DNA of 64,000 nt from Marinovum algicola. GTDB lineage: Bacteria; Pseudomonadota; Alphaproteobacteria; Rhodobacterales; Rhodobacteraceae. The notes under the pieces are model-generated. The model had not been told where the DNA came from. It made no database searches and saw only the letters and a program-made list of their open reading frames with translations. Shown here piece after piece: positions 41,616-51,215 of this stretch (positions within the stretch are counted from its first letter, which is position 1; every line of letters begins with the position of its first letter). The translations under genes were made by a program, and so were the position numbers. The DNA is taken from positions 1 to 64,000 of the forward strand of contig NZ_FNYY01000010.1 of NCBI RefSeq assembly GCF_900109145.1. Direction: 5' to 3'.

Positions 41616-42624
41616 GCGCCGCATTGGTGGCCAGGGCGCCGACGACGATGGAACCCAGCGCCAGGAGCGCGGCAAGCGACAGCGTCGGTACACCGGCGAG
41701 GCCGGCGCCGACGGTGCAGCCGCCGGCCAGAACGCCGCCAATCCCCATCAGCGTGGCGCCGGACAGGTAGCGGCCGGTTTCGCGCGGCGAGACAAAGCTC
41801 TGCCAGCGGAAGCTGCGAAAGACCAGCGCGGCCAGCAGCGCGCCGCCGAGGACACCGCCGAAGAAGCCGACGCCAAAGCCCGGCGCGATGGCGGTGCTGG
41901 CAACGCTCCAGAACAGAGTTTCGGTGGCGGGGGCGGTGAAGGACAGGCTTTCCATCGCGATCGGATCGAAATCGTCGTAGAGCAGGAAGCCGGTGCCGAC
42001 CCAGGCGGCGGGCACCAGCAGGCCCAGAAGGCCGGCCATGACGAGATGCGAGGCGCGGCTGCCCGAGCGCAGGGCAACGCCCAGCGCCAGCGCCGCGATG
42101 AGGCCGGTCCAGACAAGCGCGCCGAGGGGCAGGGCGGCCAGCGAGATATTCTCGCCCAGCGGCAGGGTGACGCTGGCAAGGGCGGTGCGGGCCGGGGCCA
42201 GAACGCCTTTGAGCGTCGCATGCGCCACCACGGCAAAGACCAGGATCACGGTCAGCGCCCGCAGGTTGCCGCCGGCGCCCAGCACCGTCAGTCGCGAGAT
42301 GCAGCCCCGGGTCAGCACCATGCCGGCACCGAACATCGCGCCGCCGAGCGCAATGGCGAGCCAGGCGAGATCGGCGGTCATGAAGCGGTGGTCGTCGAAG
42401 CTGATCACACCGGCGGCCACGGCGGCCTGGGTGCCGAGCAGGGCGGTGGCCAGCGCCATGAGCCAGACGCCGGCGGCCTGCTTGCGGTCTTCGCCCACCA
42501 GAGCGCGGCGGAAACAGAATTTGGTGCGTTCGGCCAGAATGCCGAAGAGCGCGCCAAGGATCAGCGCCAGCACAAGGCTGGCCTGTTTGACGGTGGTGTC
42601 CTCAAAGCCGAATTGCTCGAACAT
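41542..42624 (-). CDS. Full-length YeeE/YedE family transporter (TsuA-like)
   Basis: The 360-residue protein has two inverted-repeat halves, each with a conserved cysteine loop: GAMFGAGMVLTRGCISRLTVLGAGGNLRA and GIGGVLAGGCTVGAGLAG. An additional ERTKFCFRRAL loop lies near the N-terminus. This matches TsuA, which imports thiosulfate. It contrasts with the split half-size pair at 29481-30337, so the genome has two types. ATG 42624 follows gggagtctgcccc. The C-terminal 25 residues are a hydrophilic tail encoded in the region overlapping the DUF3422 gene. Confidence 0.9.
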   Translation of the reverse strand: MFEQFGFEDTTVKQASLVLALILGALFGILAERTKFCFRRALVGEDRKQAAGVWLMALATALLGTQAAVAAGVISFDDHRFMTADLAWLAIALGGAMFGAGMVLTRGCISRLTVLGAGGNLRALTVILVFAVVAHATLKGVLAPARTALASVTLPLGENISLAALPLGALVWTGLIAALALGVALRSGSRASHLVMAGLLGLLVPAAWVGTGFLLYDDFDPIAMESLSFTAPATETLFWSVASTAIAPGFGVGFFGGVLGGALLAALVFRSFRWQSFVSPRETGRYLSGATLMGIGGVLAGGCTVGAGLAGVPTLSLAALLALGSIVVGALATNAALNAGRRGDSSSGAAPKRQAAQPAE

Positions 42625-42833
42625 GGGGCAGACTCCCTTTGGCAGATCCGGGTGCACATGCGCATAAATCCCGCCGCGATCAAGGGGGCAGGCCGGGGAT
42701 CTGGCCGGCTTTCACGGAACATTCGCCTTGTCGCCCGGGCTTTGGGCGGAATGGCGTTCCGGCGGGCTCCGTCGGGTCGAAATCGCCGCCAGCCGCGCGC
42801 CGGTCGGGCCGAACAGGTGATCTTATTTTCGCC

Positions 42834-43784
42834 TCACCGCCCCCGGATCCGCGGGTCGAGCGCATCGCGCAGCCCGTCGCCGAGGTAGTTGACCGAGAGC
42901 ACGGTAAGCGAGATCAGGATGCCCGGCCAGATCGGCCGCTCGGGGTAGCTCGAGAGCCGCACCACGCCGTCGTTGAGCAGCCGGCCCCAGGTGGGGAAAT
43001 CCGGCGGAAATCCGAAGCCGAGAAAGGAGAGCGCAGATTCCGTGATGATCGCCGTGGCGATGCCCAGCGTCGCCGAGACCAGGATCGGCGAGAGGATGTT
43101 GGGCAGCATGTGGCGGGTGATCAGCCGCGTGTCGGTGGTGCCGATCGAGCGGGCGGCGAGGACGAATTCGCGCTCTTTCAGCGCCAGCACGTCGCCCCGC
43201 ACGATCCGCGCGGTCTGCATCCAGGAAGTCAGGCCGATCAGTGTGACGATCAGGATGAACACCCCGCCTTCGGGCCCGAAACGCGCCGCAAGCGCCTCGC
43301 GAAAGAGCAGCGACGCGACGAGGATCAGCGGCAGCAGCGGCAGCGCCAGGAACAGATCGGTGAGCCGCATCAACGGCCCGTCGAGGCGGCGGAAGAACCC
43401 GGCGAGAATGCCGATGAAGGTGCCCAGAAGCACCGAAAGCACCATGGCGGTCAGCCCCACCGCAATCGAGACCCGGCCACCGAACATCAGCCGGGCGAGT
43501 GTGTCGCGGCCGAGGTTGTCGGTGCCCAGAGGATGCGCCCAGCTCACCTTGGCGCCGCCATCCCAGAGCGCCACGTAGATCGGTCGGGTGTCGCGCAGAT
43601 CGAGAAAGTCGCGGCCGCGCGGCAGAAACTGCGGATCGACCGTCCAGACCAGCGGCCCGAGATAAACCGCCGCCACGAGGAAGAGGAAGACAAAGGCGCC
43701 GAACATCGCGCCGCGATGGTGCCGGAACTGGTGCCAGACGTCGGCCCATTGGCTGCGCGGCGGGGCAAGCGGGGTGTCAGTCAT
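42834..43784 (-). CDS. Oligopeptide/dipeptide ABC transporter permease (OppC type)
   Basis: The 316-residue inner-membrane permease has six membrane segments, an N-terminal OppC-type extension (RSQWADVWHQFRHHRGAMFGAFVFLFL) and the EAA-type loop reading REFVLAARSIGTTDTRLITRHMLPNILSPILV. The C-terminal GDGLRDALDPRIRGR is typical. The start at 43784 overlaps the oppB stop by 8 bp, so translation is likely coupled. It works with the OppB-type permease, the binding protein at 44904 and the ATPase fusion at 46851. Confidence 0.93.
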   Translation of the reverse strand: MTDTPLAPPRSQWADVWHQFRHHRGAMFGAFVFLFLVAAVYLGPLVWTVDPQFLPRGRDFLDLRDTRPIYVALWDGGAKVSWAHPLGTDNLGRDTLARLMFGGRVSIAVGLTAMVLSVLLGTFIGILAGFFRRLDGPLMRLTDLFLALPLLPLILVASLLFREALAARFGPEGGVFILIVTLIGLTSWMQTARIVRGDVLALKEREFVLAARSIGTTDTRLITRHMLPNILSPILVSATLGIATAIITESALSFLGFGFPPDFPTWGRLLNDGVVRLSSYPERPIWPGILISLTVLSVNYLGDGLRDALDPRIRGR

Positions 43785-44814
43785 AGCGGATCCTCGGGTC
43801 GAGCATGCCATAGGCGAGGTCGGCGATCAGGTTGAAGAGCACGATCAGCACCGCAAAGACAAAAGTCAGCGTCTGCACCATCGGCAGGTCATTGGCCTCG
43901 ATTGCGGTGATCAGCAACTGGCCAATGCCGTTCACCTTGAACACCTGCTCGGTGATGATGGCGCCGCCAAAGATATTGGGCACGCCAAGCGCGATCACCG
44001 TGACCACCGGGATCATCGAATTCCTGAGCACGTGCACCAGCACCACATTTGGTTCGCCCAGCCCCTTGGCGCGGGCGGTGCGCACGTAATCCTGGCCCAG
44101 GTTGTCGAGCATCGAGGCACGCATGAAACGGCTGAGCTGCGCGGTGATCTGCAAGGTCAGCACCATCACCGGCAGGATCATCTGGTTGATCTGGCGCAGA
44201 AAGCTGTCCCAGTCGGTCACCTGCAAGGTGGTGTCGTAGATCGAGGGGAACCAGCCGAGCTGGACCGAGAAGATCACGATAACCAGAACGCCGGAAAAGA
44301 ATGGCGGGATCGAAAAGCCGATCATCGACACGAAGGTGCCGGCCTGGTCGAACCAGGAATATTGCCGATAGGCGGAATAGATGCCGATCGGCACGGCGAT
44401 GACGATGGCCAGCAGATAGGCGGTGCCCACCACCCAGAGCGTCTGCGGCAGGCGCTGGACAACGATGTCCATCACCGGTGACCGGGTCTGCCAGGAGATC
44501 ACCCGCAGCTCGCCCTGGTAGAGCGCGGTATCGGGCAACCAGCCAAGCAGCAGGCTGTCGGCGGTGAGCCAGTCGATCAGCACCTTGGGCTCGGTCCAGA
44601 ACATCGCCACCAGCCATTTCCAGAACTGGAGCGGCAGCGCCTCGCCGATGCCAAGCGCCTCACGCATCTTCTGTTTGACCTCGGGCGGGATCGTCAGCGG
44701 CACCTGCGCCATCGGATCGTTCGGCGCGAGGTTGAGCAGCAGAAAGATCACCAGCGCGATGAAAAGCAGCGTCGGTACCGAAAGCACCAACCGTCTGATG
44801 GCAAAAGTCAGCAT
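43777..44814 (-). CDS. Oligopeptide/dipeptide ABC transporter permease (OppB type)
   Basis: The 345-residue permease starts with the OppB-type membrane helix (MLTFAIRRLVLSVPTLLFIALVIFLLL), followed by a long periplasmic stretch and the EAA loop QDYVRTARAKGLGEPNVVLVHVLRNSMIPVVTV. It ends ADLAYGMLDPRIRYD as usual. It follows the binding-protein gene after an 89-bp gap containing a perfect hairpin. Confidence 0.94.
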   Translation of the reverse strand: MLTFAIRRLVLSVPTLLFIALVIFLLLNLAPNDPMAQVPLTIPPEVKQKMREALGIGEALPLQFWKWLVAMFWTEPKVLIDWLTADSLLLGWLPDTALYQGELRVISWQTRSPVMDIVVQRLPQTLWVVGTAYLLAIVIAVPIGIYSAYRQYSWFDQAGTFVSMIGFSIPPFFSGVLVIVIFSVQLGWFPSIYDTTLQVTDWDSFLRQINQMILPVMVLTLQITAQLSRFMRASMLDNLGQDYVRTARAKGLGEPNVVLVHVLRNSMIPVVTVIALGVPNIFGGAIITEQVFKVNGIGQLLITAIEANDLPMVQTLTFVFAVLIVLFNLIADLAYGMLDPRIRYD

Positions 44815-44857
44815 GTCATGGAAGATCCGTGTCAGCGCGCAGGCGCTTGTCGTCGAA

Positions 44858-44887
44858 ACCGCCAGGCGCGGTCATCCGCCTGGCGGT
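44858..44887 (-). promoter_or_regulatory. Perfect 11-bp stem-loop between binding-protein and OppB-type genes
   Basis: The arms accgccaggcg (44858-44868) and cgcctggcggt (44877-44887) enclose an 8-nt loop with no T-run. As in the liv-type operon, it is placed directly after the binding-protein stop, where such structures usually protect that part of the message. Confidence 0.65.
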
Positions 44888-44903
44888 CAGGTTTCGGCGC
44901 CGA

Positions 44904-46601
44904 TCAATCCGCGCGGCGCCAGTCGTGGATGTTCCAGAGCTCGCTGTCCCAGGCGTTCATCACCACCCCTTCGAGCGTGTTGGACTGTGCCGAGACGCGG
45001 CCGCGGTGCACCAGCGGGATCATCATGCCATCTTCGATCGCCATGTCGTTGAGCCTGCGGCCGATGGCGCCGCGCGCCTCGTTGCCGACCGCGGTCTTGA
45101 GCTCTTCGAACAGGGCGTCAAATTCCGGGTTGCAGTAGCGCGAGATGTTTTCCCCCTGCCATTGCTTTTCCGGGGTCGGCGCCTTGTCGCAGAGACCGTT
45201 GCCGAAATAGCCTTGGGGATCGGTGCCGCCGAAGGTGTTGGAATACATCTGCACGTCGGCATAGAACTTCTGGAAGGTGTCGGGACTGCCGGCATCGCCG
45301 CCGAAATAGACGCTGGCATTGATGTTGCGCAGCTCGGTCTCGATGCCGATGTCGGCCCACATCATCTTGACCAGCTCCTGGGTGTCCTGGCGCACCGCAT
45401 TGGTCGAGGTCTGGTACAGCACCTTGAGCGGCACGCCGTCCTTTTCGCGGATGCCGTCGCCGTCGGTATCGACGATGCCGGCGTCATCCAGCAGCTTGTT
45501 GGCGCCTTCGAGATCCTGTTCGTCGCAATCGAAGGTGTCGGAGTTGTGCCACTCCGGCGCCGGCACCCAGTTGCAGGTGACCTTGCCGGCCGGGCCATAG
45601 CCCACTTCGACCAGCAGCGGCCGGTCGATCGCCATCGACATCGCCTTGTAGATCGCCGGATCCTGCAAGAAGGGATGCGGCTTGATGATCGAGCGTTCGT
45701 CGGGCCCGAGGCTCGGGTCGGGATTGCTGTGGTTGAGCACCAGCCGTTCGACCGTCGGGCCGAATTCCGAGATGAACCGGCCCTTGCCGCTGGCTTCCAT
45801 GCTTTTGATGATGTCGGGGGCCAGTTGCTGGTTCCAGGCGTAGTCAAATTCGCCGGTCTCCATCACCGCCCGCGCCGCCGAAGCCGCGTCGCCGCCGCCC
45901 TTGAGCGTCACCTTGCCGAAATGCGGCTTGCCTTCCAGCCGGAACCGGTCATTGGCGGAATAGATGATCACGTCGTTCGGCTTGAACTCGTCCACCACGA
46001 AGGGGCCGGTGCCGATCGGGTTGAAATTGGCCTCGGTACAGGTCGAGGCGGTGGCGCCGAGACAGTCGGCGAATTGCGCTGCCTGCAAAACCGGGCTCTC
46101 GAGACCGACAAAGGCCACATGCGGATTTGGGGTGGGGGCGTCGAAGGTGATGACGACGGTCTGCGCGTCGGGCGCCTCGACCGAAGTGATGCCGTCGAAC
46201 TTGGTCTGATGCGCACAGCCGCCTTCGGGATGGGTGCAATAATCGTAGGTGAACTTGACGTCGGCCGAGGTCAGCGGCGTGCCGTCGGACCATGTGACGC
46301 CGGGAGAGAGCTTCCAGGTGATCTGGGTCAGATCCTCGCGCACCCCGCCATTTTCGACGGTTGGGATCTCGTCGACCAGCCAGGGGGTCAGAACGCCGCG
46401 CTCGTCAAATCGCGCCAGCGGCTCGAGCACCAGCCCGGCGGCTTCGGAATCCTTGCGCCCACCCGATAGAAACGGATTCAGCGTCGAAGGCGCTTGCCAG
46501 TAGAGCAGCCGGAGCTCGCCGTCGCTGCCCCGTTCGGCTTGCGCGCTTGCGGCCATGGCAATGCTCGCCGTCGCCCCGAGCAAAAGGGTTCTTGCCGTCA
46601 T
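44904..46601 (-). CDS. Peptide ABC transporter periplasmic substrate-binding protein
   Basis: The 565-residue precursor has a signal peptide (MTARTLLLGATASIAMAASAQA, cleavage near residue 22) and the type II binding fold of the OppA/DppA family: LRLLYWQAPSTLNPF, then LEPLARFDERGVLTPWLVDEIPT and WSDGTPLTSADVKFTYDYC, the last being the family signature. ATG 46601 has aaggagatcgac upstream. It heads the minus-strand oppABC-type unit and is divergent from the ATPase gene, 249 bp away. Peptide size or ligand cannot be read off. Confidence 0.92.
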   Translation of the reverse strand: MTARTLLLGATASIAMAASAQAERGSDGELRLLYWQAPSTLNPFLSGGRKDSEAAGLVLEPLARFDERGVLTPWLVDEIPTVENGGVREDLTQITWKLSPGVTWSDGTPLTSADVKFTYDYCTHPEGGCAHQTKFDGITSVEAPDAQTVVITFDAPTPNPHVAFVGLESPVLQAAQFADCLGATASTCTEANFNPIGTGPFVVDEFKPNDVIIYSANDRFRLEGKPHFGKVTLKGGGDAASAARAVMETGEFDYAWNQQLAPDIIKSMEASGKGRFISEFGPTVERLVLNHSNPDPSLGPDERSIIKPHPFLQDPAIYKAMSMAIDRPLLVEVGYGPAGKVTCNWVPAPEWHNSDTFDCDEQDLEGANKLLDDAGIVDTDGDGIREKDGVPLKVLYQTSTNAVRQDTQELVKMMWADIGIETELRNINASVYFGGDAGSPDTFQKFYADVQMYSNTFGGTDPQGYFGNGLCDKAPTPEKQWQGENISRYCNPEFDALFEELKTAVGNEARGAIGRRLNDMAIEDGMMIPLVHRGRVSAQSNTLEGVVMNAWDSELWNIHDWRRAD

Positions 46602-46850
46602 GTCGATCTCCTTGCTGACTCTGCGCCGCACGGTGTCGCGGCCGGGATGACGCAGCATCGGGTTGTGAGTGGTGCGAGCAGAATTACGCGTATAGGCGGT
46701 ATTTTGCCAGCCTTTCACAGGCACACATCGAAACAGAAGCTGAAAGAAATGCAAGCGTTGTCATTCTGCCATGGGGGCTGTCGGTTTGACACCGCTTTGA
46801 CCCGCGCCTAGCTTGCCCGCCAATTCAGCACCCACGGGGACATTCGCCAG

Positions 46851-48671
46851 ATGCTCGATCAGCCGATTGCCAGGATCGACCGCCTGCGCGTCACCTTTCA
46901 GACCCGCGACGGTCCGGTTGCCGGGGTCGCCGATCTGTCGTTCGACATAAATCCCGGCGAAACGGTCTGCGTGGTCGGCGAATCCGGCTCCGGCAAATCG
47001 GTCTCGTCGCTGTCTCTGATGCGGCTGGTGGAGTTCGGCGGCGGCGAGATCGCCGGCGGCCGGCTGCTGTTCGACCGGCGCGAGGGCGGCGAAACCGATC
47101 TGACGCAGAGCACGCAGGAGGCGATGCGCGGCATTCGCGGCAATGAAATCGGCATGATCTTTCAAGAGCCGATGACCGCGCTCAACCCGGTGTTCACCGT
47201 CGGCCGGCAATTGACCGAGGGGCTGCGCCTGCACCGGGGGATGAGCCGGCGTCAGGCGCGCGCGCGGGCGCTCGAGTTGTTGCGCCAGGTGCGGATGCCC
47301 GAGCCTGAGCGGCGGCTGCGGCAATATCCGCACGAGCTGTCCGGCGGCATGCGCCAGCGGGTGGTGATCGCCATGGCGCTGGCCTGCGCGCCGCGTCTGC
47401 TGATCGCGGATGAGCCGACCACCGCGCTCGACGTCACCATCCAGGCCGAGATCCTGGCGCTGATCGACCGGTTGAAGCGCGAGACCGGCACCGCGGTGAT
47501 GTTCATCACCCATGACATGGCCGTGGTGGCGCAGATGGCCGACCGGGTGGTTGTCATGCACCAGGGCCGCAAGGTCGAGGAGGGGCCGGTCGAGCGCCTC
47601 TTCGAGGCGCCGCAACACGCCTATACGCGGGCGCTCTTGGCGGCGGTGCCGCGGCTGGGCGAGATGCGCGGCAAGCCGGCGCCGGAGCCGATGCGGCTCC
47701 TGGGCGCCGACGATCAGCGGATCGCGCCGATCCCGGGCAGCACGACGCCGCTGCTGCGTGTGCGCAACCTGACCACGCGCTTTGCCGTTCGGGGCGGGCT
47801 GTTCCGACGTACGGTGGCGCAGGTGCATGCGGTCGAGGATGTGTCGTTCACGCTCAATCGCGGGCGCACCCTCAGCCTTGTCGGCGAATCGGGCTGCGGC
47901 AAATCCACCGCCGGCCGTTCGATCCTGCGGCTGGTCGAACCGCAGGCGGGCCAGGTGCATCTGGACGAGACCGATGTCACGGCGCTGGCCCCGGCAGAAT
48001 TGCGCCGCGCGCGGCGCGACATGCAGATGATCTTTCAGGATCCCTTTGCCTCGCTCAATCCGCAGATGCGGCTGTTCGACCAGGTGAGCGAGCCGCTACG
48101 AAATTTCAACATTGCCTCGGGCAGCGCGTTGACCGATCGGGTTGCCGCGCTGTTCGACCGGGTCCACCTGCCGCGCAGCTTCCTGCGGCGCTACCCGCAT
48201 GAACTGTCGGGCGGCCAGCGCCAGCGGGTGGCGATCGCCCGGGCGCTGGCCCTGAACCCCAAGCTGATCATCGCCGACGAGGCGGTCTCGGCACTGGATG
48301 TCTCGGTGCAGGCGCAGGTGCTCAACCTGATGATGGAGTTGCAGGCCGATCTCGGCCTGTCCTTCCTGTTCATCAGCCACGACATGGCGGTTGTCGAACG
48401 GGTGAGCCATGATGTCGCCGTCATGTACCTGGGCCGCATCGTCGAGATCGGGCCGCGCGCGGCGGTCTTCGAAAATCCGCAGCACCCCTATACAAAGGCG
48501 CTGATCAAGGCGGTGCCGGTCGCCGATCCGCAGCGCCGGAAAGGCGAAAAAGACCTGAATTTCAAGCCCATCCCCTCGCCAATTCATCCTGTGGGCCATG
48601 TGCCCGAGCCTTCGGTGTATGCGCAGGCCGGCACCGATCACTTTGTTCTGACGACCGCATCGGGATATTGA
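46851..48671 (+). CDS. Peptide ABC transporter ATPase, fused OppD/OppF type
   Basis: The 606-residue protein carries two complete ABC domains in one chain. The first has Walker A GESGSGKS, signature LSGGMRQR and Walker [13 protein letters not shown]; the second has [16 protein letters not shown] and [12 protein letters not shown] (Ala-Val in place of the usual Pro-Thr or Pro-Val). The fusion replaces separate OppD and OppF, as in GsiA-type proteins. It is divergent from the oppABC-type genes but is clearly their energy module. The M20 hydrolase gene follows after 52 bp. Confidence 0.95.
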   Translation: MLDQPIARIDRLRVTFQTRDGPVAGVADLSFDINPGETVCVVGESGSGKSVSSLSLMRLVEFGGGEIAGGRLLFDRREGGETDLTQSTQEAMRGIRGNEIGMIFQEPMTALNPVFTVGRQLTEGLRLHRGMSRRQARARALELLRQVRMPEPERRLRQYPHELSGGMRQRVVIAMALACAPRLLIADEPTTALDVTIQAEILALIDRLKRETGTAVMFITHDMAVVAQMADRVVVMHQGRKVEEGPVERLFEAPQHAYTRALLAAVPRLGEMRGKPAPEPMRLLGADDQRIAPIPGSTTPLLRVRNLTTRFAVRGGLFRRTVAQVHAVEDVSFTLNRGRTLSLVGESGCGKSTAGRSILRLVEPQAGQVHLDETDVTALAPAELRRARRDMQMIFQDPFASLNPQMRLFDQVSEPLRNFNIASGSALTDRVAALFDRVHLPRSFLRRYPHELSGGQRQRVAIARALALNPKLIIADEAVSALDVSVQAQVLNLMMELQADLGLSFLFISHDMAVVERVSHDVAVMYLGRIVEIGPRAAVFENPQHPYTKALIKAVPVADPQRRKGEKDLNFKPIPSPIHPVGHVPEPSVYAQAGTDHFVLTTASGY

Positions 48672-48723
48672 CGCGCGGCGCGGAAAGGCGCACCTCAGAG
48701 GCAAGCAGACAAGGAGAGTGATG

Positions 48724-49887
48724 ATGCCCGTGAAGAACCGTTTTGCCGAGCTCCAGGAGGAGATCACCGAATGGCGCCGGGATCTGCACGCGCACCCCGA
48801 GATCCTGTTTGACACCCATCGCACCGCCGCGCTGGTGGCGGACAAGCTGCGCGACTTCGGCTGTGACGAGGTGATGACCGGCATCGGCCGCACCGGCGTG
48901 GTCGGCGTGATCAAGGGCAAGGCCAATGGCTCGGGCAAGGTGATCGGGCTGCGCGCCGACATGGACGCGCTGCCGATCCACGAGCAGACCGGGCTCGACT
49001 ATGCCTCCAAGACTGATGGCGCGATGCACGCCTGCGGCCATGACGGCCATACCGCGATGCTGCTGGGCGCCACCAAATACCTGAGCGAGACCCGCAATTT
49101 CGATGGCACCGTGGTGGTGATCTTCCAACCCGCCGAAGAGGGCGGCGGCGGCGGCAAGGAAATGTGCGACGAAGGGCTGATGACGCGCTGGGGCATCCAG
49201 GAAGTCTATGGCATGCACAACTGGCCGGGCCAGCCGCTGGGCTCTTTCGCCATCCGGCCAGGCGCCTTCTTTGCCGCGACCGACCAGTTCGACATCACCT
49301 TCGAAGGCAAGGGCGGCCATGCCGCGAAACCGCATGAGACGGTCGACAGCACGGTGATGGCGGCGCAGGCGGTGCTGGCGCTGCAAACCATCGCGTCGCG
49401 CAATGCCGATCCGGTAGATCAGGTCGTCGTCTCGGTGACCTCGTTCCAGACCTCGTCGAATGCCTTCAACGTCATTCCGCAAAAGGTCGATCTGCGCGGC
49501 ACCGTGCGCACCATGTCCGCCGAGATGCGCGATCTTGCCGAGACCCGGATTGCCGCGATCTGCGACGGCATCGCCGCGACCTTTGGCGGCACGGTGGATG
49601 TGCGCTATCACCGCGGCTATCCCTGCATGGTCAACCACGAGGAACAGACCGATTTCGCCGCCGAGGTCGCCCGCAAGGTGGCCGGCGATTGCGCCACCGC
49701 GCCGCTGATCATGGGCGGCGAGGATTTCGCCTATATGCTCGAAGAGCGCCCCGGCGCCTATATCCTCGTCGGCAATGGCGACACCGCGGCGGTGCACCAC
49801 CCGGAATACAACTTCAACGACGCCGCGATCCCGGCGGGCTGCTCCTGGTGGGCCGAGATCGTCGAGACCCGGATGCCGGCGGCATAG
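48724..49887 (+). CDS. M20-family amidohydrolase (hippurate hydrolase-like)
   Basis: The 387-residue cytoplasmic enzyme has the M20D pattern: ITEWRRDLHAHPE, GLRADMDALPI, the metal-binding MHACGHDGHTAMLLG, and the catalytic Glu in FQPAEEGGGGGKEMCDEG. It ends with MGGEDFAYMLEERPGAYILVGNG. Such enzymes cleave N-acyl amino acids, hippurate or small amides. Placed behind a peptide importer ATPase, it probably processes an imported amide or peptide. The ATG at 48724 has aggag at 7 bases; ATG 48721 is equally in frame. Confidence 0.93.
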   Translation: MPVKNRFAELQEEITEWRRDLHAHPEILFDTHRTAALVADKLRDFGCDEVMTGIGRTGVVGVIKGKANGSGKVIGLRADMDALPIHEQTGLDYASKTDGAMHACGHDGHTAMLLGATKYLSETRNFDGTVVVIFQPAEEGGGGGKEMCDEGLMTRWGIQEVYGMHNWPGQPLGSFAIRPGAFFAATDQFDITFEGKGGHAAKPHETVDSTVMAAQAVLALQTIASRNADPVDQVVVSVTSFQTSSNAFNVIPQKVDLRGTVRTMSAEMRDLAETRIAAICDGIAATFGGTVDVRYHRGYPCMVNHEEQTDFAAEVARKVAGDCATAPLIMGGEDFAYMLEERPGAYILVGNGDTAAVHHPEYNFNDAAIPAGCSWWAEIVETRMPAA

Positions 49888-49892
49888 CCGCA

Positions 49893-49970
49893 ACGCGCCC
49901 CGGACGTGATCCGGGGCCGCGCGGTTCCTTGCGGGGCGAGGTCCCGGATCGGGGTCCGGGACGCGGGCAG
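49893..49970 (-). repeat. Two-hairpin palindromic repeat, copy C (between M20 gene and rsgA)
   Basis: In the plus-strand sequence the first hairpin has arms gccccgga (49897-49904) and tccggggc (49910-49917); the second has arms gtcccgga (49941-49948) and tccgggac (49955-49962). Read on the minus strand the order matches copies A and B. It fills the gap between two convergent genes and could act as a bidirectional terminator. Confidence 0.88.
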
Positions 49971-49971
49971 G

Positions 49972-51006
49972 TCAACGTTCGACGTCGCGCTTGCGTCGCC
50001 CTTCGGCCTTGGCTTCCTTGATCACCCGGGAAAAGCTCCGCCCACGGGCCCGCGACTGTGCCAAGGTTTCCGAGTTGTGGCGATCCTCGCGCAAGAGCTT
50101 CTGCCAACGCGCCACCCGGTCGGGCGCCACCGCGCCGCTGGCCACCGCCGCCTTGATTGCACAGCCGGGCTCGCTGTCATGGCCGCAATCGCTGAACCGG
50201 CAATCGGCGGCCAACTCCTCGAGATCGTCGAACACCGCGCCAATACCCTCGGCGGCATCGGTGAGCTGCAACTCGCGCATGCCCGGGGTGTCGATCAGCC
50301 AGCCGCCGGCCCGCGTCGGCCGCAGCGCCCGAAAGGTTGTGGTATGGCGGCCGCGGGCGTCGTCTTCGCGGATCTCGCGGGTCTGGGCGCTTTCTCCGGT
50401 CAGCGCATTGCGCAGCGTGGTCTTGCCGACACCGGACGAGCCGATTAGCGCCAGGGTCTGCGCCCTGGAACACCAGGGCGTGAGCCGCGCGGCATCCTCC
50501 GGGTCCTTGGCGTTGAGCGCCAGCGCGGTCACCAGCGGCGAGAGCTTTTCGGCTTGCCGCAGGAAGGGACGGGCGTCCTCGGTCTTGTCGGCCTTGGTGA
50601 GGATCACCAGCGGCAGACAGCCGGCGGAGGAGACCAGCGCCAGATAGCGCTCGAGCCGGGGCACCGAGAAATCGTCGTTGCAGCTGGTGACGATGCCGAT
50701 GGTGTCGATATTGGCGGCAATGCGCTGCGCGGCGACGCCCGGCCCGGCGGCGCGGCGGCTGAGATCGGACACCGGCGTCAAGCGGCGCACCGCCGAGGTG
50801 CCATCGGTCAGCACCCAGTCGCCCACCGCATAGGCGCCGCTGGCTTCGCGCGGGTGCAGGTTGAAAGAGCCTTCGGGCGTGACAACGACCAGCCGGTCGC
50901 GATGGATTTCGGCCACGCGGGCAGGCGAAAAGACGGCGTCGGCCGCGGTGAGCTGACGTGCGAATTGCTCCGACCATCCGAGGTCAGACAAGGTTTTATC
51001 GTTCAA
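49972..51006 (-). CDS. rsgA: Ribosome small subunit-dependent GTPase RsgA
   Basis: RsgA is a circularly permuted GTPase that checks late 30S subunit maturation. The motif order shows the permutation: G4 LTKAD comes before G1 GSSGVGKTT and G3 DTPGM. The N-terminal OB-fold and the C-terminal zinc finger (CRFSDCGHDSEPGC) are present. The 344-residue product appears to start at a TTG (51006): the sequence there is ttgaacgataaaacc with aggac 9 bases upstream, and no nearby ATG fits. A GC-rich repeat lies at its 3' end. An 11-codon mini-ORF is encoded on the same strand just upstream. Confidence 0.93.
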   Translation of the reverse strand: MNDKTLSDLGWSEQFARQLTAADAVFSPARVAEIHRDRLVVVTPEGSFNLHPREASGAYAVGDWVLTDGTSAVRRLTPVSDLSRRAAGPGVAAQRIAANIDTIGIVTSCNDDFSVPRLERYLALVSSAGCLPLVILTKADKTEDARPFLRQAEKLSPLVTALALNAKDPEDAARLTPWCSRAQTLALIGSSGVGKTTLRNALTGESAQTREIREDDARGRHTTTFRALRPTRAGGWLIDTPGMRELQLTDAAEGIGAVFDDLEELAADCRFSDCGHDSEPGCAIKAAVASGAVAPDRVARWQKLLREDRHNSETLAQSRARGRSFSRVIKEAKAEGRRKRDVER

Positions 51007-51072
51007 GGGATTTGTCCTGTTTCAGGGGGATCACATGCTCGGTGTCCAAGCATAATTCCGAACCGGGCGCCG

Positions 51073-51108
51073 TCAGACGGCGGCCCGCAGGGTGCTGACA
51101 TTCTCCAT
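51073..51108 (-). CDS. Candidate 11-codon leader ORF upstream of rsgA
   Basis: On the minus strand, aggagggcttc is followed by ATG and eleven codons encoding MENVSTLRAAV before TGA. The Shine-Dalgarno match is stronger than that of rsgA itself. The ORF ends 66 bp before the rsgA TTG. No Trp, Cys or other runs that would suggest amino-acid-specific attenuation are present. It may be a translated leader or a chance sequence; I do not recognise it. Confidence 0.4.
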   Translation of the reverse strand: MENVSTLRAAV

Positions 51109-51148
51109 GAAGCCCTCCTGCGCTGAAACAATGGCTGCGGGCACCTTA

Positions 51149-51168
51149 ATCCGCCGGATGCGGCGGAT
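51149..51168 (-). terminator. Stem-loop downstream of the DUF2934 gene
   Basis: The arms atccgccg (51149-51156) and cggcggat (51161-51168) pair perfectly around a 4-nt loop. It lies 48 bp after the DUF2934 stop and 41 bp before the mini-ORF start. There is no T-run, so it could be a weak terminator or part of the leader structure. Confidence 0.45.
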
Positions 51169-51215
51169 CAAGTGAATTGGCGGGCGGCCGCAGCAAGCCA
51201 CCCGTCCATCGAGGC

